From Actinomycetota bacterium (lineage in GTDB: Bacteria > Actinomycetota > Thermoleophilia > Gaiellales > Gaiellaceae), in NCBI GenBank assembly GCA_019234175.1, contig JAFALP010000330.1:1-12641 (forward strand): 12,641 nucleotides of DNA, read 5' to 3'. Both the position numbers and the translations under genes were made by a program. Numbering within the stretch: position 1 is the first letter of the stretch; the number at the start of each line of letters is the position of its first letter. The notes under the pieces were generated by a model that ran no database searches, was not told where the DNA came from, and was given only the letters and a program-made list of their open reading frames with translations. Positions 5,843 to 12,349 of this stretch are shown piece after piece.

Positions 5843-8023
5843 ATGAGGTGGAGGGCAGGCCTTTTCTGCATGCTCGTCCTCCAGGCATTCCTGTGGCTGG
5901 GGGCGGGGACGGCTGCGGCCGCGGCGCCGCCGACGCTCCAGGTGGACGTGATCGGGTCGGGATCCGTCTCGGGATCGGGTATCTCCTGTGGGCTCGGCAG
6001 CCTCAGCTGCTACTCGGCCTACGGCTCCACCGCCTCCGTCACGCTGACCGCGGCCGCCTCCACGGGCTGGACGATCACCGACTGGCTCAACGGATCCGGT
6101 GCGGCGATCTGCGGCTCGACCACGACCTGCGCCGTCACCCCGGGGACGGCAAGCACGGTGGTTCTCGAGCTCGCGACGACAGGCCCGGTTCAGACGAGCT
6201 CCTTCGGCGTGTCCCTTCCGACGGGGAGCTCGACGACGAGACAGGGGACGGTCTCCAGCGGGTCGACGACCTATCCGATCTCCTGCGACCAGGGCGGCGC
6301 GACGCCCGCGACGCAGTGCAGCCTGACGGTCGTCCAGTCGTCGACGGTGACGGTCACGCAGGCGGCCGCCGCCGGCTACACGTTCGGCGGGTGGGGCGGC
6401 TCGTGCGGCGGATCGGGCCCGAGCTGTTCCGTCTATCTCTCCGGCAACGGGCTCGTGAGCGGGAGCTTCCCGTCCACGAGCGCGAACACGCTCACGGTTT
6501 CGGTCAGCGGGAATGGAAGCGTCAGCGGCGGCGGCATCTCCTGCGGCTCGGGCGCGACCTGCGACTCGCCTGAGCCGGCGGGCTCGAGCGTGACGCTCAC
6601 CGCGACTCCCGCGAGCGGCTACGTCCTCACCGGCTGGAGCGGCGGCTGCACCGGCATCCAGTCCACCTGCACCGTCCAGATGGACGCGGCCAGATCGGTC
6701 ACCGCGACGTTCCAGCAGCAGGTGCAGCTCGCGGTCACCGTCAGCGGCGCGGCCGGCAACTACGTCACCGGCGGCGGCATCGGCTGCGACGTCAACCAGA
6801 CGTGCACCGCCGGCGAGGCGCCGAACACCACCGTCACGCTCACGGCGACCGCCGTCGGCGGCGCGACCGTGCTCTGGTCCGGATGCACGAGCACGGCCGG
6901 CAACACGTGCTCGGTGACGATGGGCACGACGCCGTCCGCCGTCACCGCGTCCTTCTCGGGCGGGACGGCGCCGCCGATCGCGACCGACCAGCTCAGCGTC
7001 ACCGTGAAAGGCGACGGATACGTCACCGTGCTCGTCGGCAGCGCGACCATCTACTGCACGAGCGCCGGCGGCAGCGGATGCACGGCGACGGTTCCCGCGA
7101 ACTCGTCGCTGACGCTCAGCGCCATCCCGGCCTCCGGTGTATCCGGAGACTTCCAGCACTGGTTCGGCGACTGCTCCTCGTTCAGCACGACGACGTGCAC
7201 GTTGACGATGACGAGCGCGAAGAGCGTCGAGGCGGACTTCGTCGGCAGCAGCACCACGTACCCGCTCACCGCGCAAGTCGTCGGGAACGGGACGGTCACC
7301 GGCGCCGGCCTGAGCTGCTCGTCGACCGGCAGCGGCGGGTGCAGCGTGAACCAGGCCGCGAGCGCGACGTTGATCCTCACCGCGTCGCCCAGCTTCGGCG
7401 CCACGTTCACGGGCTGGAGCGGTGCCTGCACCGGGGCGGGGACGTGCACGGTGTCGATGACAACCGCGAAGACGGTCACCGCCACGTTCACCACCTCCAC
7501 GCGGCTCTCGACGACGGCCGACCTCTCGATCGACGTCAGCGGAGGCGGGACGGTGAAGGCGAGCGGCGGCTCCTGCTCGAACTCCCAGCCGAAGCCGAAG
7601 ACGTGCACGCAGAAGTACGACGTCGGCAAGTCGGTGACGCTCACCGCCGTGGCGGCGCCGGGCGCGAAGTTCACCGGCTGGACGGGCGCCTGCTTCGTCA
7701 GGACGACGACATGCACGGTGTCGGTGACCTCCAACCTGAGCGTCGGCGCGACGTTCACGACGCCCGCGTTCGGCGCCACGCACGAGCCGAAGGTCGTCCG
7801 GACGGCCCACCGCTTCGAGGTGACGCTGTATTACGAGACGGAGACGGCCGGAACGTTGAAGCTCGTCGCGGCGCACTCGGGGGGCGCGGTCTTCCTCACG
7901 AAGACGGAGACCGTGCAGAAGGGCGCCGGCCACGTCTCATTGGTCGTCCCCAAGTCGGGTCGCTACGTGTTCACGCTGACCATCGGGAAGCACGCGCTCC
8001 GCTGGGGCATCCCGGTCCGGTAG
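5843..8023 (+). CDS. Secreted protein of seven divergent InlB B-type repeats, cysteine-rich
   Basis: The protein has 726 residues. The ATG at 5843 gives a signal peptide with two N-terminal Arg, a hydrophobic core (AGLFCMLVLQAFLWLG) and an AxA-type cleavage region near residues 24-28. The next ATG (5870) would lose the positive charges. The rest is seven repeats of about 75-95 residues: 31-113, 115-209, 216-291, 294-372, 382-466, 473-550 and 559-640. Each follows the plan 'G.G.VSG.G..C ... VTLTA.P..G....GWSG.C ... C.V.M..A.SVTATF', which matches the divergent InlB B-repeat/Flg_new family. Every repeat has exactly four Cys. A C-terminal domain (about 641-726, no Cys) ends in RYVFTLTIGKHALRWGIPVR. 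There is no LPXTG or C-terminal anchor. It is probably an exported surface or matrix protein; binding partner unknown. The 739-aa opposite-strand frame is a shadow. Confidence 0.85.
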   Translation: MRWRAGLFCMLVLQAFLWLGAGTAAAAAPPTLQVDVIGSGSVSGSGISCGLGSLSCYSAYGSTASVTLTAAASTGWTITDWLNGSGAAICGSTTTCAVTPGTASTVVLELATTGPVQTSSFGVSLPTGSSTTRQGTVSSGSTTYPISCDQGGATPATQCSLTVVQSSTVTVTQAAAAGYTFGGWGGSCGGSGPSCSVYLSGNGLVSGSFPSTSANTLTVSVSGNGSVSGGGISCGSGATCDSPEPAGSSVTLTATPASGYVLTGWSGGCTGIQSTCTVQMDAARSVTATFQQQVQLAVTVSGAAGNYVTGGGIGCDVNQTCTAGEAPNTTVTLTATAVGGATVLWSGCTSTAGNTCSVTMGTTPSAVTASFSGGTAPPIATDQLSVTVKGDGYVTVLVGSATIYCTSAGGSGCTATVPANSSLTLSAIPASGVSGDFQHWFGDCSSFSTTTCTLTMTSAKSVEADFVGSSTTYPLTAQVVGNGTVTGAGLSCSSTGSGGCSVNQAASATLILTASPSFGATFTGWSGACTGAGTCTVSMTTAKTVTATFTTSTRLSTTADLSIDVSGGGTVKASGGSCSNSQPKPKTCTQKYDVGKSVTLTAVAAPGAKFTGWTGACFVRTTTCTVSVTSNLSVGATFTTPAFGATHEPKVVRTAHRFEVTLYYETETAGTLKLVAAHSGGAVFLTKTETVQKGAGHVSLVVPKSGRYVFTLTIGKHALRWGIPVR

Positions 8024-8028
8024 CGGGC

Positions 8029-8034
8029 TACAAT
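8029..8034 (+). promoter_or_regulatory. -10 box of the tRNA-Thr gene
   Basis: TACAAT (5 of 6 to TATAAT) begins 6 bp after the stop of the preceding gene and ends 10 bp before the tRNA 5' end. I see no acceptable -35 element 16-18 nt upstream, so only the -10 is called. Confidence 0.5.
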
Positions 8035-8044
8035 CGTGGGCCCC

Positions 8045-8117
8045 GCCGACGTAGCTCAGCTGGTAGAGCACATCACTCGTAATGATGGGGTCCGCGGTTC
8101 GAATCCGCGCGTCGGCT
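8045..8117 (+). tRNA. tRNA-Thr (anticodon CGT)
   Basis: A complete cloverleaf can be drawn. The acceptor stem is GCCGACG/CGTCGGC. The D-arm contains GCTC...GAGC with an AGCTGGTA loop. The anticodon stem is CATCA/TGATG around the loop CTCGTAA (anticodon CGT). The T-arm is CCGCG-GTTCGAATC-CGCGG-like. The discriminator base is T, and CCA is not encoded. It reads ACG (Thr) codons, which are frequent in this GC-rich genome. Confidence 0.95.
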
Positions 8118-8210
8118 TCAACCACCGTTAGAGCTTCGGGCGTATTCGTCTTCGCGCACTCCTCGCGTTACCTCGAACTCTCCGGTACGCAAGGCATTGC
8201 TTCCACGTGG

Positions 8211-9563
8211 TCAGCGCTGGTCGGTCCGCGAGAGAGCCACCCGCCCGTGTTCGAGCCAGCCGGTCTCTTCCGAATCCCGCGTCGCGTGCTTCCGCAACGG
8301 CGAGAGCCGGGGCAATGTGGCAGCGACGAGGAGGGTGACCAGCACGATCCCGAGCAGCGCCTGAGCCCCAACAGCCGCCGATAGCGGCTGGTCTGCTCCG
8401 ACGAACGGCCTTCGACTCGTTAGCCATAGCCATCGGTCGATCAGGGTGTGGACGACCGGAACGCCGAACCACGGCGCCCCGAGCCACAGCGTCAGCTGTA
8501 CGAGCACCACGCCGGCGAAACCAAGGGCGCGGCGAGCGCGCGTCCACCTAAGCATCTGAGGGATCGTCAGGAGAACGAAGACGAGCCGATACTCAAAGCT
8601 CTCAAACAGGGAGAAGGTCGTGACGTAGATCAGTGCGCCCATGACGAAGAAGTCGAGGTCTCGCAGGTCCGGGCTCTTGTCCACCGTGGCTCTTAGCCGC
8701 ACCCATAGCCAAGGTTGCATCGCCATGGCCGCGACGATTGCGATTCCGACGAAGATCCAGTCCCAGGCAGACGCCCCGAGATGTATCCGGTATGCGGCGA
8801 AGAGATTCGATGCCCAGCTACCGAGCGGCTTGATTCCGTATGAGTACGCGGACGTCTGCGGAACAACACGTTGAATTTCACGGATCGTCCCGAGAGTCGC
8901 GAGGGCATAGACGCCGAATCCGAGGATCACGGCGCCGAAGGCAACCACTCCACGCCGCCCCGGCAACCGGAGCAGAACCGGGGCTGCCAGGATCGGGAAC
9001 AGCTTCAAGATCGCCGCGAACAGAAGCAACAGCGGGCTCACGAAAGCCCCTCCTCCGCTTCGTCGCAGGAGCGTTGCTGTCAAGACGATCAGCGCGAAGA
9101 TGAGTAGATCCGCGTTGCCTCGCTCGACCCCGAGCATGACCGAGGGAGAGCACAGAGCCAGGGCGTAGATGACGCCAGCGCAAGCTCCCGATCCCCGTGG
9201 AATGACGACGAGTGCAGCACTAAAGAATAGGCACGCAGTCAGGACGCCGAGTGCGACCGTGTTGCCGGGCCCCAAACCCAGATGCGACGGGAACAGCCAG
9301 ATACTCGGATAGTTCGCGGGCCGATCTAAGGGATCGCACGGATTGACCGGAAGCACAGACACCCCCTGCCGGACGCATTGCCACGCGCTCGTTATGGACC
9401 GCATGTCGAGGAACGACGGAGAGAGAGCCCAAACACCGAGGTGTCCCCAGGAGCGATGACCGCCGCGTGCGAAGAGGAGGACGAAGTACGCGGCCACGAT
9501 TCCCGCAGCTGTGAAACGACCACGCCAACCAGACAGGCGAATCCGCAGCCTGGCACCCGTCAC
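8211..9563 (-). CDS. Polytopic GT-C glycosyltransferase-like protein (GT87/DUF2029 type)
   Basis: This is a 450-residue integral membrane protein with about ten hydrophobic segments. The features recall GT87/DUF2029 polyprenyl-phosphate-sugar-dependent transferases. D53 lies in the first outside loop (SFLDMRSITSAWQCVRQG). A loop NPCDPLDRPANYPSIW spans 74-89. ERGN...LIF is at 147-155 and AAILKLFPILAAPVLL at 183-198. FEYRLVFVLLTIP is near 323-335. The family adds mannose or other sugars to lipid or cell-wall glycans at the outer membrane face; the substrate here is unknown. GTG 9563 is chosen because the hydrophobic body starts just after it; a longer frame to 10067 runs through the divergent gene and is unlikely. 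The GTG overlaps the stop of a 10-codon leader frame. GC content is visibly lower than in flanking genes (33/60 in 8581-8640 versus 47/60 in 10741-10800), and it sits beside a tRNA, so acquisition is possible. Confidence 0.72.
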   Translation of the reverse strand: MTGARLRIRLSGWRGRFTAAGIVAAYFVLLFARGGHRSWGHLGVWALSPSFLDMRSITSAWQCVRQGVSVLPVNPCDPLDRPANYPSIWLFPSHLGLGPGNTVALGVLTACLFFSAALVVIPRGSGACAGVIYALALCSPSVMLGVERGNADLLIFALIVLTATLLRRSGGGAFVSPLLLLFAAILKLFPILAAPVLLRLPGRRGVVAFGAVILGFGVYALATLGTIREIQRVVPQTSAYSYGIKPLGSWASNLFAAYRIHLGASAWDWIFVGIAIVAAMAMQPWLWVRLRATVDKSPDLRDLDFFVMGALIYVTTFSLFESFEYRLVFVLLTIPQMLRWTRARRALGFAGVVLVQLTLWLGAPWFGVPVVHTLIDRWLWLTSRRPFVGADQPLSAAVGAQALLGIVLVTLLVAATLPRLSPLRKHATRDSEETGWLEHGRVALSRTDQR

Positions 9564-9592
9564 GTAGCAACCAGAGTCGCCACCGCGTTCAT
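9560..9592 (-). CDS. Possible 10-residue leader peptide coupled to the GT-C gene
   Basis: The frame MNAVATLVAT starts at ATG 9592, preceded by GGAGAG (9607-9602) with a 9-nt spacer, the best initiation signal in this region. Its TGA stop (9562-9560) overlaps the GTG start of the glycosyltransferase as GTGA, the classic arrangement for translational coupling. The glycosyltransferase GTG itself has no good ribosome site. Alternatives are chance, or a one-base error or frameshift that should join this peptide to the larger protein. Function is not assignable from sequence. Confidence 0.4.
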   Translation of the reverse strand: MNAVATLVAT

Positions 9593-9610
9593 TATGCAAA
9601 GCTCTCCGGT

Positions 9611-9635
9611 GGCCGGAATTAACAGCCTTCCGGTC
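9611..9635 (+). repeat. Inverted repeat containing copy 2 of the 16-mer
   Basis: GGCCGGAA (9611-9618) can pair with TTCCGGTC (9628-9635; one G-T wobble) across the 9-nt loop ttaacagcc. It lies between the divergent GT-C and phosphatase-like membrane genes. There is no T-run after it, so it is not an intrinsic terminator; an operator or mRNA leader hairpin is possible. Confidence 0.45.
9619..9634 (+). repeat. Copy 2 of the 16-bp intergenic repeat (TTAACAGCCTTCCGGT)
   Basis: This copy is identical to 5791-5806. It ends 50 nt before the ATG at 9685 and lies 27 nt upstream of the divergent leader ATG at 9592. Unlike copy 1, the surrounding bases make it part of a hairpin. Confidence 0.55.
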
Positions 9636-9684
9636 GGCTCTTTCGGCAGGGACCCCTCGAAATAGGAGAGAATCTCGCGGCACG

Positions 9685-11295
9685 ATGTTGCGGCGCGTTC
9701 TCCTCCTCGGTCTCCTTCTTCTCGCCGGACTCGTCCCCGCCGGAACCGCACTCGCCAAGACGGTGCCGGCCGACGCGCCGTTCCGCGTCGTCATCCTCGA
9801 CCACATGGCGGGCTGGCAGCTCCGCCAGTTCGCGCGCCGCGGCGCCATCGGGCTCCTGGTCCCCGGCGCGGGGCCGACGACGAACCGCCGCCAGGCGCTC
9901 GCACAGCTCGTGCGCGGCCGCCAGGAGAACGCGCGTCTCGGCGGCGTCCCCGAGGGCCCGCCGCTGCTGTCGGCGAACCTCGCGACCGGGACGCCGAGCC
10001 ATGCGCGCACGATCATCGTCACGCTGCCGCCGAGGACGCCGAACGGCGGCACGGTCGCGAACGACAAGCGCTACTACGTCGTCGTCCTCGGGGGCGGCTT
10101 CCACGGTCTGCTCGTCTCGAGGACGACGCGCATCCCCGGGCTCGTCTCCATCGTCGACATCGCACCGACCGCGCTCGGGCACCTGCGCGGGTCGCTCACC
10201 TCGACGCCGTCCGCGCACGCGGTCGCGAGCCTGAAGCAGCTCAATGCGCAGATCCACGCGAACAACCGGCTGAAGCTCGCCGCGCTCATCGTGCTCGCGT
10301 GCTTCGCCGCATTGCTCGCGGCGATACGTCCGCGCGCGGCGCTGACCGCGGTGCCGGCGGCGCTGCTCGCGAGCCTCGCGCTCGGTGGGCTGCACGTGAC
10401 GAACGAGGTCGCGATCCTCGCCGTGCTCATCGTCGCCACGCTCGCGGGCGGCCTCGCGCTCGCGTGGTTGTGCCGAACGGACGGGATGCTGCTCCTGTTG
10501 TTCCTCGGCGTGGTCCTCGTGCATCTGTACCTGCTCGCGAAACGACCGGACTGGGTGGCGCTCACGCCGCTCGGACCGACGCAGAACTCGCGCTTCTGGG
10601 GCATCGGCAACCAGCTGGAGACGCTGCTGCTGGCGCCGCTCCTCGCGGGCGCGGCGATCGCTGGGCGCCGGTTCGGCCTGCTCGGCTTCACCGCGTTCGG
10701 CCTTCTCGGCCTCTTCCTGATGACGGACAACCGCTTCGGCTCCGACGGCGGCGGTGCGATCGTGCTCGGCGTCGCGCTCGCGTTCCTCGGCGCGCGCACG
10801 CTGCGTATCGGCGTGCGCGGCTTCGTGACGATCCTCCTCGCCGCTGCGCTCGTCGTGCTGAAGGACGTCTCGTCGAATCTGCAGGCGGCGGGCCCGGATC
10901 ACCTTCGCAGCGCATTCGGGAGCGGGCTCTCGGGCCTCTGGGCGGTGGCGAAGAACCGCGTCCCGCTCTCGTACCAGCCCGCGATCCACGACTGGACGAC
11001 GGTGCTGCCGCTCGCGATCTGGTTCCTCGTGTCGTTCGCGGCCGCGCTCTACGTGGCGCGTCGCCGGCCGACGCGGGATCTCGTCATCACGGTCGGCATC
11101 GCGATGGTGACGTCGCTGCTCGTGAACGACTCCGCGATGTACGAGCTCACCGGCGGCGTCGTCGTGCTCGCCGCGCTCGCACGGTTCGCGCCGGCGCCGG
11201 CCGTGCCGGTGACCGTGCGCTCGCTGGTTCGGACGCTCAGCCCTGCAGCGGTTGCTGTGCGATCTCGCCGGTCGCGATCGCCGCTTCCGCGCTGA
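9685..11295 (+). CDS. Multi-pass membrane protein with degenerate alkaline-phosphatase-like outside domain
   Basis: The protein has 536 residues. The signal sequence MLRRVLLLGLLLLAGLVPAG ends near ALA (22-24). An outside domain (~25-190) includes RVVILDHMAGWQLRQFARRG, AIGLLVPGAGPTTNRRQALA and SIVDIAPTALGHL (155-167). The last resembles the 'DiaPTil' end of phosphatase/phosphoglyceromutase-fold enzymes, but a full metal-binding set is not visible. About eight or nine helices follow from ~197 to 500. They contain RFWGIGNQLETLLLAP (303-318), DNRFGSDGGGAIVLG (348-362) and LLVNDSAMYELTGGVVVL (478-495), which remind me of uncharacterised bacterial membrane proteins carrying 'RYYGIGNE' and 'NDSG' motifs. 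Function is unknown; an envelope role is inferred. AGGAGAG lies 14 nt before the ATG, unusually far; the GAGA-gaa-TCTC hairpin between them may shorten this. The 3' end overlaps the convergent zinc-ribbon gene by 59 bp. Confidence 0.75.
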   Translation: MLRRVLLLGLLLLAGLVPAGTALAKTVPADAPFRVVILDHMAGWQLRQFARRGAIGLLVPGAGPTTNRRQALAQLVRGRQENARLGGVPEGPPLLSANLATGTPSHARTIIVTLPPRTPNGGTVANDKRYYVVVLGGGFHGLLVSRTTRIPGLVSIVDIAPTALGHLRGSLTSTPSAHAVASLKQLNAQIHANNRLKLAALIVLACFAALLAAIRPRAALTAVPAALLASLALGGLHVTNEVAILAVLIVATLAGGLALAWLCRTDGMLLLLFLGVVLVHLYLLAKRPDWVALTPLGPTQNSRFWGIGNQLETLLLAPLLAGAAIAGRRFGLLGFTAFGLLGLFLMTDNRFGSDGGGAIVLGVALAFLGARTLRIGVRGFVTILLAAALVVLKDVSSNLQAAGPDHLRSAFGSGLSGLWAVAKNRVPLSYQPAIHDWTTVLPLAIWFLVSFAAALYVARRRPTRDLVITVGIAMVTSLLVNDSAMYELTGGVVVLAALARFAPAPAVPVTVRSLVRTLSPAAVAVRSRRSRSPLPR

Positions 11296-11788
11296 GCGCC
11301 GCGTCGAGGTCGGCCGCGTCGATCGACCTCGTCACTCCCACCGGCGTCGCGCAGTACGGGCAGGTCTGCCAGAGCGCCTCGAGCGGCGCGTCGCAGTTCG
11401 TGCACGGCTCGCGCAGCCGCGTCGTGCAGACCGGGCACACGAGATAGTCGTTCTCGACCTCGCTCAGGCAGACGGGGCAGCGCGGCTCCGACTGGGCGAG
11501 CCGGGTGCGGAGCGCGCGCATCTCGATCTCGCGGGCGCGCACGTCGGCGAGCGTCTCCGGCGGCCGGAAGAGGACGTACACGGACGGGCCGATCAGCGGC
11601 ACCATGCCCAGCAGGGTGGCGAAGCCGACCAGGCGCCCGTCGTCGATGCGGCGGCGCGCGTCGCGATGGACGCGGTACGCAAACCCGAGCCAGACGACGG
11701 CGAGGAACACGATCACGCCGTCTTCGGCGATCGAGAACGCCGTCGAGTGGATCGTGCTGTGGACGGAGCCGAAGACCGAGGCGAGCAT
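11237..11788 (-). CDS. Membrane-anchored double zinc ribbon protein
   Basis: The protein has 183 residues from ATG 11788. The frame continues to a GTG at 11857, but that would overlap the divergent gene and add a low-complexity Pro/Ser/Arg tail. Two membrane segments are at about 22-40 (EDGVIVFLAVVWLGFAYRV) and 51-74 (GRLVGFATLLGMVPLIGPSVYVLF), with a charged helix at 78-100. Two CxxC-x10-CxxC ribbons follow: C104/C107/C118/C121 and C129/C132/C143/C146. This is the double zinc ribbon (DZR) layout. The tail is acidic and Ala-rich. Such modules usually serve protein or nucleic-acid contacts rather than catalysis; no specific function can be given. No clear Shine-Dalgarno sequence is present. 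The last 59 bp overlap the end of the convergent membrane-protein gene. Confidence 0.8.
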   Translation of the reverse strand: MLASVFGSVHSTIHSTAFSIAEDGVIVFLAVVWLGFAYRVHRDARRRIDDGRLVGFATLLGMVPLIGPSVYVLFRPPETLADVRAREIEMRALRTRLAQSEPRCPVCLSEVENDYLVCPVCTTRLREPCTNCDAPLEALWQTCPYCATPVGVTRSIDAADLDAALSAEAAIATGEIAQQPLQG

Positions 11789-11844
11789 GCGGGGAACGTG
11801 ATCCCCATCGGACGAAAGCGGAAACCACGGCAGACTACGGCTCG

Positions 11845-12303
11845 ATGGCGGACGCACTCCTCGTCGTGCACCTGCTCGCGGCCGCGGTCTGGGTCGGCGG
11901 GACCGTCGCGCTCGTCTTCGTCGCCGTCCCCCCGGTCCAGAAGCTCGAGGGCGAGGTGCGCGCGCAGCTCCTGCGCCAGTTCGGACGGCGGTGGCGGCCC
12001 ATCGGCTGGAGCGCGCTCGGGATCGCGATCGTCACGGGCTTCGGCCTCGCCGCGTACGACCATGCCTTCCATACGGCGCCGCACTCGTTCGACCTCGTGC
12101 TCGCGGTCAAGGGGGCGCTGATCGGCCTGGTGGTCGCCGGCTCGTACCTGCACGACTCCGTCCTCGGGCCGGGGCTGGCGCGGCAGATCCGCGAGGGGAA
12201 GCCGCAGTCGCTGCGGCCGCTCCTGACCCGGATCGGGCGCGCGAACCTCCTGATCACGCTCGTCATTCCCGTGCTCGGGGTCGTCCTGACCGAGCTCACC
12301 TGA
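11845..12303 (+). CDS. Four-TM CopD-like / DUF2269-type membrane protein
   Basis: The protein has 152 residues with four hydrophobic segments: about 3-28, 53-71, 84-102 and 132-150. The N-terminal LLVVHLLAAAVWVGGT with H9 is the typical 'HLLaaavWvGG' signature of the CopD/copper-resistance D superfamily and related small membrane proteins. VKGALIGLVVAG (88-99) resembles the conserved Lys-containing third helix, and H103 follows. Small stand-alone members of this superfamily are mostly uncharacterised, and copper transport should not be assumed. The ATG at 11845 leaves 56 bp to the divergent zinc-ribbon gene, and no ribosome site is evident. The next gene follows 46 bp downstream on the same strand. 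Confidence 0.75.
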   Translation: MADALLVVHLLAAAVWVGGTVALVFVAVPPVQKLEGEVRAQLLRQFGRRWRPIGWSALGIAIVTGFGLAAYDHAFHTAPHSFDLVLAVKGALIGLVVAGSYLHDSVLGPGLARQIREGKPQSLRPLLTRIGRANLLITLVIPVLGVVLTELT

Positions 12304-12349
12304 CCATCTCCGTTTCGGGCGCGTCCAGGCGCGCAACAACGCATTCGCA

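Noticed and set aside
5714..7933. 739-codon minus-strand open frame opposite the InlB-like gene
   Set aside because: Arg/Gly/Ala-rich low-complexity translation typical of antisense frames in high-GC DNA; the plus-strand frame has a signal peptide and clear repeats.
8272..8293. Sequence GAATCCCGCGTCG resembling the tRNA-Thr 3' end (GAATCCGCGCGTCGG), as an attachment-site remnant
   Set aside because: Only about 13 bases with an indel, inside a coding region 160 bp from the tRNA; too close and too imperfect to define an island.
9564..10067. N-terminal extension of the GT-C gene to a start at 10067
   Set aside because: It would lie wholly antisense to the divergent gene and encodes no recognisable sequence; the hydrophobic body begins after GTG 9563.
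9619..10989. 456-codon minus-strand open frame opposite the 536-aa membrane protein
   Set aside because: Arg/Glu-rich translation without motifs; the plus strand has a signal peptide, membrane helices and conserved-looking motifs.
11789..11857. Upstream start (GTG 11857) for the zinc-ribbon protein
   Set aside because: It would overlap the divergent gene start and adds a low-complexity tail with no ribosome site; ATG 11788 is more likely.
12319..12334. Small hairpin GCGCG/CGCGC between the CopD-like and PBP genes
   Set aside because: Five-bp GC repeat with no T-run; common by chance in such DNA.
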